Shown here: positions 47,301-56,048 of the stretch, piece after piece | Numbering within the stretch: position 1 is the first letter of the stretch | Layout: each line of letters begins with the position of its first letter | Assembly (NCBI GenBank): GCA_963823675.1 | Contig: CAWGMT010000015.1 | Location: forward strand, 186,001 to 250,000 | DNA length: 64,000 bases | DNA from: CAWGMT01 sp963823675 | Lineage (GTDB): Bacteria > Planctomycetota > Planctomycetia > Isosphaerales > Isosphaeraceae | Reading direction: 5' to 3' | Made by a program: the position numbers and the translations under genes | Notes under the pieces: generated by a model | The model's input: only the letters and a program-made list of their open reading frames with translations | Told to the model about the DNA's origin: nothing | Database searches by the model: none

Positions 47301-48766
47301 CGTCCCGGCCTGGATCACGATCGCGGGCACGGGATTGAAAGGGCTCTGGACGAAAGACGACAACGAGCTGGCGAGGCGCGCCCGGAGGGTGCTACGGACC
47401 CCGCGGGGCGCCGGCTCAGCGGAGCTCCAGGCTCTGGTCGAGAAGCTACGCGCGCAGCGCATCGATCCGTTGGCAGAAGCGCTGGGCGCCGACCACGACG
47501 GCCTACCGCCGGTCCGCAGGCTTATTGTGCTTCCCTCCCGGGCCATGGCAGGCATTCCGGTCGAGGCGATCTCGGCCCGCGACAACACCCGAGTGGTCAG
47601 CTACGCTCCGTCAGCCACTGTCCTCAAGTACCTGCGGGAGCAGCCCCGGCCAGGCCGCCACGCGGGCCTTCTCGCTCTGGGCGACCCAGTTCTACCAGCG
47701 ACCCGACAGGTCGCGCGACCCCGAGCCGTTGCCCGCCCATGGTCTGATGCTCAACCTGGTCGCACCGGGCTCGAACGCCGCGACCCACGGTCTGGGGCCA
47801 TGGGATGTCCTGCTGGCCTACAACGGGAGGGCTGTGCACACGCCCGACGACTTGAAAGCCGTTCCCGAGCAGGGCCAGCCGGTTCCGGTCGAGGTCTGGC
47901 GCCGGGCCAGGTCGCCAAACGCGAATTGGCCGCCGGCGAGCTCGGCGTGGTCATCGACGCCCGGCCGGCACCCGTCGCGATTGCCGAGCAACGCCGCCTA
48001 CAGCAGGTGCTCGAGGCAGCGCGGTCAGGCGACGAGGACTTTGCCCCCTTGCCAGGCACGCGGTACGAGGTCGAGGCTCTCGCGCGGCTCTTCCAATCCG
48101 ACGCCCGGCCGACGCGAACGCTCCTCGGGGCCGACGCGAGCGAGACCGAGCTGAACCGCCTAGCTGCCTCGGGCGAGCTGGGGCGGTTCGGCTTCATCCA
48201 CCTGGCGACGCACGGCGTGATCGACGAGGCGATCCCCCAGCGTTCGGCGTTGATCCTGACACAGACCGGCTTGCCCGACCCGCTGGATCAGGTGCTGAAG
48301 CACAAGCCGGTCTTCGACGGCCGGCTCTCGGTCCGCGAGATCCAGCGAAGCTGGGACCTGAAGGCCGAAATGGTGACGCTCTCAGCGTGCGAGACCGGCC
48401 TGGGCCGCCAGGCTGGTGGCGAGGGGTTCGTGGGGTTCACCCAGGCCCTCCTGATGTCCGGTGCGCAGCGTGTGTCTCGCTCTGTGGAAGGTGGACGATC
48501 GGGCCACGGCGCTGTTGATGACCCGGTTCTATCAAAACTTGCTCGGCAAGCGTCCGGCGATGTCGAAGCCGATGCCGAAGGCGGAGGCCCTGCGTGAGGC
48601 GAAGACGTGGCTGCGGAGCTTGACGGTGGACCAAATCGACAGCGAGAAGGCCGCCCTCCAGCGCGGTGACGTGCGGCCCCTGGGGAAGGTCAACTTAAGT
48701 GGCAAGCGGCCCTATGATCACCCGCACTACTGGGCCGCGTTCGTGCTCGTCGGCGACCCGGATTGA
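44341..48766 (+). CDS. Zinc-ribbon / Ser-Thr kinase / TPR / PDZ-like / CHAT protease fusion, three frameshifts
   Basis: About 1,474 residues. N-terminal zinc ribbon: Cys 11, 14, 31, 34 (CPHC...CPSC). Kinase about 60-320: GTGAFGTVWKA, ALKIPRT, HRDVKPSNL, DFGLAK, YMAPEQ. TM about 347-372. About nine tandem TPRs of the HPDTAxSYxxxAxxLxAQGxY type (about 437-806). From about 936 a CHAT domain (LIVLPSRAMAGIPVEAI) with catalytic His in FIHLATHGVID (codon 48211) and Cys in LSACETGLG (codon 48388). A PDZ-like segment (MLNLVAPGSNAATHGLGPWD, LLAYNGRAVHTPDDLKAV) is inserted in the CHAT part and is read in another frame (about 47690-47905). The last shift, near 48460, moves the true C-terminus (WKVDDRATALLMTRFY, KPMPKAEALREAKTWL) to 48766. 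Confidence 0.85.
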
Positions 48767-48787
48767 TCCCCGACTCTTGTCGAACGC

Positions 48788-48815
48788 TTCAGACAGTGCC
48801 AGGCTGCGATATAAT
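48788..48815 (+). promoter_or_regulatory. Sigma70-like promoter candidate
   Basis: TATAAT at 48810-48815 with TTCAGA at 48788-48793 and a 16-nt spacer, 62 nt upstream of ATG 48877. An exact TATAAT is rare in this GC-rich sequence. It would drive the DUF4058 relic. Confidence 0.45.
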
Positions 48816-48876
48816 CGAAAGACGCGCGTAGTCCCATGAACTTCTCTCTCTTCCCTCACGTGGGAGGTTCCTCAGC

Positions 48877-49380
48877 ATGCACTCGCCGTTTCCGGGGATC
48901 GACCCGTACATCGAGGCCTTCGGATTGTGGGAAGATTTCCAGAGCAAATTGATCGGCGAGATGGAGCGCACCCTGTCGAGCCTGGTTCCGGATCGGTACG
49001 TGGAAACGTCAGGTCTGCGTCCGCGGTCTGGCACACTTCGTCGAGCTCGACCTGCTCCGCCGCGGCCGCCGGATGCCGATGGTAGGCCGCTGGCCGGATA
49101 GCCCGTATTATCTGCTCGTCTGCCGCAAGCAGGAGGCGCCGCGCTGCACCGACTGGCCGGCCCATTTTCTGCGCCCGCTGCCTTCCCTTTCCATTCCGCT
49201 GGCAGCGCCCGACCCGGACATCACCCGGCGCTCCAGCCGCTCGTCGAAGCCGCCTATGCTCGTTCGCACTACGATCGCGACATCGACTGTCGCCGGCCGC
49301 TCCATCCGCCGCCCTGCCCCGCTGACGCCGCGTGGCTCGAGGAGCGGTTGCGGGAACTGCAGAAGCCTTGGAGTCTTTCC
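48877..49380 (+). pseudogene. Degraded DUF4058 gene
   Basis: The start MHSPFPGIDPYIEAFGLWED and LIGEMERTLSSLVPDRYVE is the DUF4058 N-terminus. At about 49010-49030 the sequence jumps into another frame carrying the family C-terminal part (HFVELDLLRRGRRMPMVGRW, PDSPYYLLVCRK, HFLRPLPSLSIPL). A third frame holds EAAYARSHYDRDIDCRRPL and AAWLEERLRELQKPW, ending near 49380. The middle of the roughly 250-residue protein is missing. The function of DUF4058 is unknown. A good promoter and start codon remain, so decay may be recent. Confidence 0.75.
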
Positions 49381-49456
49381 GCTGAACATCTACGCAAGAT
49401 GCGCGCATCTTGCGATCGCCGGACGGAGCCGGCTCCTACAAAAGCACGTGCTGCTG

Positions 49457-49526
49457 CGCCGCTGTAGGAGGGGGCTCTGTCCCCCGATCTGCGCCGCTGT
49501 AGGAGGGGGCTCTGTCCCCCGATCTG
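49457..49526. repeat. Two tandem copies of a 35-bp hairpin repeat
   Basis: Identical units at 49457-49491 and 49492-49526, each with GGGGGCTCTGTCCCCC (stem GGGGG/CCCCC). There are no spacers, so this is not CRISPR. Confidence 0.75.
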
Positions 49527-49567
49527 TTGGTTGCGGCTATTCCGCGTTGGGCGCTGCGCAACAATAA

Positions 49568-49592
49568 GTGTCGCCTTTCGCGGAGGGAAGGA
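49568..49592. repeat. GTGTCGCCTTTCGCGGAG-type palindromic repeat
   Basis: GTGTCGCCTTTCGCGGAGGG is related to two copies at 53871-53924. It follows the DUF4058 relic. 49530-49848 otherwise holds only the truncated small-protein copy listed next. Confidence 0.45.
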
Positions 49593-49646
49593 CGACTCTT
49601 CCGGCAACTTATTTCTGCCCAGATTGCTAAATTGTCAGGTCAGCGT

Positions 49647-49760
49647 CTACCAGATCGCCAGGCCCACGGAAACGCCTCCCGCGATCAGCCAGAGGTTCGC
49701 GCGCACAACAAAGCGGTGGCTCAGATCGGCTGCCGTCGGGGCTCGGCACGAGCGCCGACC
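49647..49760 (-). pseudogene. Truncated copy of the small membrane protein at 49849-50043
   Basis: Translation AADLSHRFVVRANLWLIAGG then VSVGLAIW is about two-thirds identical to ADLGYRFVVRTVLWIIAGAV then YLGLAIWW in the neighbour. The frame ends in TGG-TAG where the intact copy has TGG-TGG, i.e. a nonsense change of the second Trp. The N-terminal part is not recognisable. Confidence 0.6.
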
Positions 49761-49848
49761 TTGTCTGCGGTGAAGTCGCTCGTGATCGGCAGTCAAGCCC
49801 AGCGCGCCGGTTTCCCTGCCTCTCATCCCGGTCCCGGCGGCACCCGCC

Positions 49849-50043
49849 TCATCTTGTTGTGGTGGCGATCCACCAGATCGCCAAGCCCAGGTAGACAGCT
49901 CCGGCGATAATCCAGAGGACCGTGCGCACGACAAACCGGTAACCGAGATCGGCGGGCCTCCGCGCGTGTTTGCGTAAGGCCGGATGGGCGTGATCGGTGT
50001 GCGTATTTGGGGGCGAATGCCCGTGATCGGGATGCGGGTCCAT
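49849..50043 (-). CDS. Small single-pass membrane protein
   Basis: 64 residues from ATG 50043; GAGGAGC (50052-50058) lies 8 nt upstream. A His/Asp/Pro-rich N-terminus (DPHPDHGHSPPNTHTDHAH), which might bind metal, precedes a basic patch (LRKHARRPADLGYR) and one TM helix (VLWIIAGAVYLGLAIWWIA). No family known to me. A decayed tandem copy lies just downstream. Supported by the RBS and by the conserved duplicate. Confidence 0.65.
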   Translation of the reverse strand: MDPHPDHGHSPPNTHTDHAHPALRKHARRPADLGYRFVVRTVLWIIAGAVYLGLAIWWIATTTR

Positions 50044-50307
50044 GGCTTTTGCTCCTCGTCTGGTCAACATACCTTATCCTGAACGACCCGGGCCTCGGCG
50101 TCTACCCCGCCCAGCGCGAGAACGACAGGCCATGACGGCTGGCCGCCATTGGGCCGAGACGTCCCTTCACCAGATCTGACTCCCCGATCGGTGCCCATTG
50201 CCGTATTCTAAGTCTATTCTCGTCCTCGGGCGCGGCCAGTACCAGGCCGATCGCCGAGAGAAGGGGTTGCCCCAAGCTGGACGGTAGCAGGACATCGAGG
50301 ATTCATC

Positions 50308-53300
50308 ATGACCCGGTTGTGTGCGTTCAGGTCGGTCTTGGCGTGGATCATTTTCTTCGGATCGGCGGTCGCGGCCGCGCGTGCTGGTTCCGGCAGCGGC
50401 GAGGCAGGACCGGGGGGAGTGGTCCCGACCGATGGGGCGGGCCGGCCGCTCAACCTCGACTTCGAGGCGGGCAGCCTGGCTGACTGGAAAGCGGAGGGAG
50501 ACGCCTTCAAGGGCCAGCCAATCGCCGGTGACACGGTGCACCGGCGGCGGGGCGACATGGCCAGCCGCCACGCCGGCCGATACTGGGTCGGGACGTTTGA
50601 GGTCGCGGGCGACGCGCCGCGAGGCACCCTGACGTCGGTGCCGTTTCGCGTCACCAAGCCGTTCGCCAGCTTCTTGGTCGGCGGCGGCTCCCAGGCGGCG
50701 ACCTACGTGGAACTGGCCCGCAAGGACACGGGCCAGTCGATCTTCCGGGTATCCGGCGACGATCGCGAGGTTCTCGAGCGGGTGGTCGCGGATCTGTCGC
50801 GCGCACGTCGGGCGCGAGATCGTCATCCGGGTCGTGGACCAGGAGAGCGGCGGCTGGGGCCACATCAATTTCGACGATTTCCGGCTGCATGACGCCAAGC
50901 CGGCCGTGCCCCCGCGGCGCCGTGCAAGCCAAGTCGACGTGTACGCACACGCCGGGCTCGGGCCCGAAGAGGCCGCGCGGGCGATGACGCTGCCGCCGGG
51001 CTTTCGCGCGACGCTCTTCGCGGGCGAGCCCGATGTCGTGCAGCCGATCGCCATGGCCATCGACGACCGCGGACGGATCTGGGTCGCGGAGGCCTATTCC
51101 TACCCGCGGCGAGTTCCCGACCGCCAGGCCAGGGATCGCATCCTCATTTTCGAGGATACCAATGGCGATGGACGATTCGACACGCGCAAGGTCTTCGCCG
51201 ATCGCCTCAACCTGGTCAGCGGACTCGAGGTCGGCTTCGGGGGCGTCTGGGTCGGCGCGGCTCCTTATTTCATGTTCATCCCCGACCGCGATGGCGACGA
51301 CCGGCCCGACGGGCCTCCCCAGATCCTGCTCGACGGCTGGGGCCAGCACGACACCCACGAGACGCTGAATACTTTTACCTGGGGCCCCGACGGCTGGCTT
51401 TACGGCTGCCACGGCGTTTTTACCTACTCCCGAGTCGCTAAGCCGGGCACGCCCGACGCGAAGCGCACGCCGATCAACGCGGGCGTCTGGCGCTATCATC
51501 CGACCCGCCATCGCTTCGAGGTCTTCGCGCAGGGCACCAGCAATCCCTGGGGCATCGATTTCGACGCGCGGGGCCAGATGATCATCACGGCCTGCGTGAT
51601 CCCCCACCTCTATCACATGATCCAGGGTGGCCGCTTCGAGCGCCAGGCCGGCCAGCATTTCAATCCCTACACCTACGACGACATCAAGACGATCGCCGAT
51701 CACCGTCACTACGTGGGCGCCAATCCGCATGGCGGCAACGGCCGATCGGATTCCGCGGGCGGCGGCCACGCTCACTCGGGCGCCATGATCTACCTCGCGG
51801 GGGCATGGCCGGCCGAATACCGGGGCTCCCTGTTCATGAACAACATCCACGGGGCGCGGATCAACCGCGATATCCTCACGCGCGACGGCTCGGGGTTCGT
51901 CGGGTCGCACGCGGCCGATTTCCTGCTCGCCAATGACACGTGGTCGCAGATCATCAGCCTCAAGTATGGGCCCGACGGCGGCGTATTCCTGATCGACTGG
52001 TACGACAAGAATCAGTGCCACCACAACGATGTCAACGGGCACGACCGCACCAACGGCCGCATCTTCAAGGTCGCCTACGGCACCACCAAGCTGGCGCGAG
52101 TCGATCTTGGAAAGGAAAGCAACCAGGCGCTCGTCTTGATGCAGAGCGATCCCAACGAGTGGTACGCCCGGCACGCCCGGCGCATCCTTCAGGAGCGAGG
52201 GCCCAATCTCGAAGTCAGCCGGATGCTCGAGGCTCTGGGCAAAACGACCGTCGACCAACCGGAGACGCGGCTGCGCATTCTCTGGACGCGGCACGCCATC
52301 GGCGGTCTGGGCGATACCGCCGCGGTGCTCAAGCGGCTGAACGACGCGGATGAGATGATCCGCGCCTGGACGATTCAGCTTGCGATCGAGGCGAAAACGC
52401 CGGCCAGCGCCGTTCTTGCGAAATGGGCCGAGCTGGCGCTATCCGATCCCTCGCCGGTCGTCCGGCTGTACCTCGCATCGGGCCTGCAGCGATTGCCGCT
52501 CTACGAGCGCTGGGACATTCTGGCGGGGCTCGTGAGCCACGCCGAGGACGCCGCCGACCACAACCTCCCGCTCATGTACTGGTACGCCGCCGAGCCGCTG
52601 GCGGCTCTGGACGCGCGGCGGGCCGCGCGGTTGGCGTCGTCGGCCCGGATCGCGCGGTTCCGCGAATTCATGGCTCGCCGGATCGGCGGGCTGGGCACAG
52701 CCGATTCGCTGGCCCTCTTGGTCGAGGAGCTCGGACGGCCCGCCGGCTCAGCACAGCGGTTGTCGCTCTTGACAGGGATCGACGAGGCGCTGCGCGGCCG
52801 CCGCCGCGTCGCCATGCCGGCGGCGTGGCCGCGGGTGTTCGCGGTGCTGGCGGCCGACGGCGACCGGCAAGTCCGCGCGGGCGGTGGCGTTGGCCCTGAC
52901 CTTCGGCGACGCGGCTGCCCGCGCGACGTTTCGCAATGTGCTGGTCGATCCGGCGGCCGGCCCCGAGCCGAGGCGCGAGGCCCTGGCGGCCTTGCTCAAG
53001 GCGCGCGACCCGGATCTCGTCTCGACCCTGCACGCCCTCATACGCGACCCCCAGCTTGGCGGGATGGCCGTGCGCGGGTTGTCGAGCTACGACGATCCCG
53101 CCGCGCCCGCGCTCTTGATCGACGCTTACAAATACCTGGGCGCCGCCGAGCGGCGCGACGCCTTGAACACCCTGGCGGCGCGCAAGGCGTCGGCTCACGC
53201 CTTGCTGGCCGCCGTGAAGTCGGGGTCGCTGCCGCGCGGCGATTTGACGGCTGACGTGGTGCGTCAGATCCGCAATTTCAAGGATGAATCTCTCAACGCG

Positions 53301-53846
53301 GAGATCGCGCGGGTGTGGGGCACTGCCCGAGAAACGACCGGCGATCGCGCCCGGCTGATCGCCGACTTTAAGAAAATGCTGATGTCGCGGCCGGCCCTGG
53401 CTCCCGACCCGTCGCTGGGACGGGCAGTCTTCGCCAAAACCTGCCAGCAATGCCACACCCTCTTTGGCGCCGGCGGCCAGGTCGGGCCGGACCTCACGGG
53501 CTCGAATCGTGCGGATCTCGACTACGTGCTCGCGAATGTGCTCGACTCGAGCGCATTGATCGGCAAGGACTACATCGCCCATCTGATCGCCACCAACGAC
53601 GGCCGCGTGCTGACGGGCATCATCCGCGCGGAGGACAACGACGCCGTCACGCTGGTCACGGCCAACGAAACCGTCGTCCTTCCCAAGGGCGAGATCGCCG
53701 ATCGCCACGCCAGCGAACAGTCGATGATGCCCGACGACCTCTGGAAACCCCTATCCGAACACGAGATTCGATCCCTGGTCGCTTATCTGGCGAGCCCGGC
53801 GCAGGTCGCGCTGCCGCCCGCGGAGGATCAGCGGAAAACGCCGTGA
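50308..53846 (+). CDS. PVC-type heme-binding CxxCH protein (dehydrogenase-like), two frameshifts
   Basis: About 1,178 residues in three frames. Part one (50308-about 50800): signal peptide (LAWIIFFGSAVAAARA) and a jelly-roll-like domain (LNLDFEAGSLADWKAEGDAF). Part two (about 50800-52875): DQESGGWGHINFDDF, then the PVC membrane-bound dehydrogenase-like propeller (LPPGFRATLFAGEPDVVQPI, MAIDDRGRIWVAEAYSYP, AGVWRYHPTRHRFEVFAQG, IHGARINRDILTRDGSGFVG) and HEAT-like helices. Part three (to 53846): cytochrome c, GRAVFAKTCQQCHTLFGAGG with CQQCH and later Met ligands. The repeats and domain order fit without loss, so the shifts near 50800 and 52875 are probably read errors. Exported, probably membrane-associated redox enzyme with unknown substrate. 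Confidence 0.86.
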
Positions 53847-53870
53847 TGCGCAGGGGCCGTGCGAGAATGA

Positions 53871-53924
53871 GTGTCGCTTTTCGCTCCGCCAAAGAACCTT
53901 TGTCGCCTTTCGCTCCGCGAAAGG
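53871..53924. repeat. Two copies of a TTTCGCTCCGCGAAAGG-type palindrome
   Basis: 53871-53893 and 53901-53924 are near-copies (GTCGCxTTTCGCTCCGC); the second forms CTTTCGC-TCC-GCGAAAG. Dispersed intergenic family, also at 49568. Confidence 0.55.
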
Positions 53925-54012
53925 ACTCGCGTGGGAACCGAAGTCGGCGCCGAGGTAACGGCGCTGTAAAATGATTGCTTGGTTCCGGTTTCAGACCGAC
54001 GAGGAGGATACC

Positions 54013-54606
54013 ATGGCATCCGCGGCTTTGAAAAATAAATTCAGCCCGGAGGAGTACCTCGCCCTGGAGCGGAAAGCCGGCTTCAGAAGCGAATATCACG
54101 ACGGCTTCATCACGGCGGTGGCCAGCACGAGCCGGGAACACAGCCTCATCGCGCTTAATGTCGGCGGTGAGATCAGTTCCCAACTCAAGGAACGTCCGTG
54201 CGAGGCCTACCTCAGCGACATGCGAGTCTACATCGATCGGACCGGGCTTTACACCTATCCGGATGTCGTGGTCGTGTGCGGCGAGCCTCGATTTGAAGAC
54301 GACGAGGTGGACACGCTCCTGAACCCGACCGCGATCGTGGAGGTACTCTCGCCCACGACCGAGGCCTACGACCGCGGCAAGAAGTTCTTGCACTATCGCC
54401 GGCTGCCCACGTTGCGGGAATACGTGCTCGTTTCCCAGGATAGGGTTCTCGTCGAGCGTTTTACGCGGCAAGGGGACGATTGGCTCCTGACCGAGCTGAC
54501 CCAGATCGACGACACGCTGCGACTGGATTCGATCGATTGCGAGCTGCCGCTGCGCGAGATTTACGCGAAGGTCAAGCTCGGTGCTGACGCGGCGAGTGAC
54601 TCGTGA
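54013..54606 (+). CDS. Uma2 family (DUF820) putative endonuclease
   Basis: 197 residues from ATG 54013; GAGGAGG at 54001-54007 is 5 nt upstream, so the in-frame 53971 start is rejected. The PD-(D/E)xK core is complete: YHDGFITAVASTSREHSLI, then TYPDVVVVCGEP with the Asp, PTAIVEVLSPTTEAYDRGKK with the Glu and Lys, and FLHYRRLPTLREYVLVSQD. Uma2 proteins are abundant in planctomycetes and cyanobacteria; no biological target has been established. A TAAAAT box at 53967 may be part of its promoter. Followed by a relic of another small gene. Confidence 0.85.
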   Translation: MASAALKNKFSPEEYLALERKAGFRSEYHDGFITAVASTSREHSLIALNVGGEISSQLKERPCEAYLSDMRVYIDRTGLYTYPDVVVVCGEPRFEDDEVDTLLNPTAIVEVLSPTTEAYDRGKKFLHYRRLPTLREYVLVSQDRVLVERFTRQGDDWLLTELTQIDDTLRLDSIDCELPLREIYAKVKLGADAASDS

Positions 54607-54636
54607 CAGCTCGCCTGGCATACTCGGAGAAAACCC

Positions 54637-54915
54637 ATGCCCCTCCTCGACCATTTCCATCCTCCGCTGCACGGTCCGCGCCGCTGCGAGGGGTTCCACC
54701 ACGCCTGGGCCACGTTCATCGCGCAACCTACCGAGCGGTCACGGTTCGCAAGCGCCCACGGGTCGAAGCCTGGCCGGAAGCTCTTCACCTGGGTCAGCAA
54801 CTACCGATCCTGCCCCTCTGGCTGTCGCTGGACCTTTGCGTACCTTTGCTTCTGGAAAAGAGCTATGCTACCACCTGCCGATCATTGCGCATCTCCGCCT
54901 CAGAGCGAGCGATGG
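54637..54915 (+). pseudogene. Relic of a MPLLDHFHPP-type small protein gene
   Basis: The start MPLLDHFHPPL, then EGFHHAWATFIA, is intact. At about 54725 a second frame takes over with the C-terminal phrase RVEAWPEALHLGQQLPILP, LWLSLDLCVPLLLEKSY. The whole is some 90 residues, whereas I recall relatives of more than 200 residues next to Uma2 genes in this phylum. An internal deletion is likely. Family recognition is from memory of such proteins, without a search. Confidence 0.55.
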
Positions 54916-54953
54916 CTGCGGATGCGTCTGAGCACGACTGAGCGAACGTTAAT

Positions 54954-55010
54954 GTGGTGCAGGCGTCCCGCCTGCCGCCACGGGGAACGCAGGCGGGACG
55001 CCTGCACCAC
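54954..55010. repeat. 22-bp perfect inverted repeat, 13-nt loop
   Basis: Arms 54954-54975 and 54989-55010 (outer end GTGGTGCAGGCGTCC) are exact reverse complements. It lies upstream of the PhnP-like gene. Probably a REP- or MITE-like family; it could also act as a terminator after the relic gene. Nothing else is seen in 54916-55174. Confidence 0.75.
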
Positions 55011-55174
55011 AACGATGAATTCGCCAGACTTATTCTCGCGCGGCGCCTTAGTTGTCGCGTTCCGTGCCCCATTTTCGTAAGATCGTTCGGTCGTCGTCAT
55101 GAAAACGCCGCTCACGCCGCCCCCGTCCGGAGCGGGCAGCGGCGCTCGAAGCCCCCTTCTGGAGCATACGCCGA

Positions 55175-55975
55175 TTGATTGAAGGAACTGCCGTCACGCC
55201 TCGCCGCCTGATTTTTCTGGGGACCGGGACCTCGACCGGTGTACCGATGATCGGGTGTGATTGTGCGGTCTGCACCTCGAGCGATCCTCGGAACCAGCGC
55301 ACGCGGCCCAGCGTCTTGATTTGCCTGCCGCGCGGTAACCTGCTCGTCGACACCACGCCCGAGATGCGGATGCAGTTATTGCGCGAGAAGGTGCGGCACG
55401 TCCACGCAATCATGTTCACGCATCATCATGCCGATCACCTTTTCGGCCTCGACGACGCCCGGCTGTTTCCGCGCTCGATCGGAGGGCCCGTGCCGGTGTA
55501 TTGTGAGGAGGAGACCGAGAACTGTATCCGTCGCGTCTTCGAGTACGCCTTCAAGGAGGGCGCGGCGAAATGGCCCGCGGGGTTTGTCCCCAAGCTCGAT
55601 TTCGTGCGGATCACGCCCGGCGTCGAGTTCGAGGCGCTGGGCCAGCGGGTGCTGCCGATTCGTCTGGAACATGGCCCGTTCCGGGTGCTGGGCTTCCGTC
55701 TGGACTCGTTGGCGTATTGCACCGATGTGAGTCGAATCCCCGACGCGAGCCGGGCGCTCCTGGAGGGGCTCGACGTGCTCATCCTGGACGCGCTTCGGTA
55801 CGAGCGCCATCCCAGCCATTTCTCGCTGAGCGAGGCCCTCGAGGTCATCGAGGATTTGAAGCCGCGCCGCACTTATCTGACGCATTTATCGCACAGCTTC
55901 GATCATGGACCGACGCAGGCCAGCCTGCCGCCGGCAGTGGTCCTGGCTCACGATGGGTTGGTTTTGGAGTTTTGA
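55175..55975 (+). CDS. PhnP-like metallo-beta-lactamase-fold hydrolase
   Basis: 266 residues. RRLIFLGTGTSTGVPMIGCD and CAVCTSSDPRNQRTRPSVLI are the PhnP/ElaC-type opening with the Cys pair. The metal motif is FTHHHADHLFGLDD, with later ligands in LEHGPF, AYCTDVSRIPD and LTHLSHSFDHG. Members are cyclic phosphodiesterases (PhnP on 5-phosphoribosyl 1,2-cyclic phosphate) or related hydrolases; no phosphonate genes are nearby, so the substrate is open. TTG 55175 is the only start near the family N-terminus; an ATG is absent. The downstream UDPGP gene starts 73 nt later. Confidence 0.82.
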   Translation: MIEGTAVTPRRLIFLGTGTSTGVPMIGCDCAVCTSSDPRNQRTRPSVLICLPRGNLLVDTTPEMRMQLLREKVRHVHAIMFTHHHADHLFGLDDARLFPRSIGGPVPVYCEEETENCIRRVFEYAFKEGAAKWPAGFVPKLDFVRITPGVEFEALGQRVLPIRLEHGPFRVLGFRLDSLAYCTDVSRIPDASRALLEGLDVLILDALRYERHPSHFSLSEALEVIEDLKPRRTYLTHLSHSFDHGPTQASLPPAVVLAHDGLVLEF

Positions 55976-56048
55976 CCCCAGTGGAGCAGGACGGAACCTC
56001 GCGCTCGAGTGGGAGCGAGCGGTTCCGCTCGCAGGAGTTCCGAGTGAC

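Noticed and set aside
49457..49526. Possible CRISPR array
   Set aside because: Two abutting identical 35-bp units without spacers, and no cas genes.
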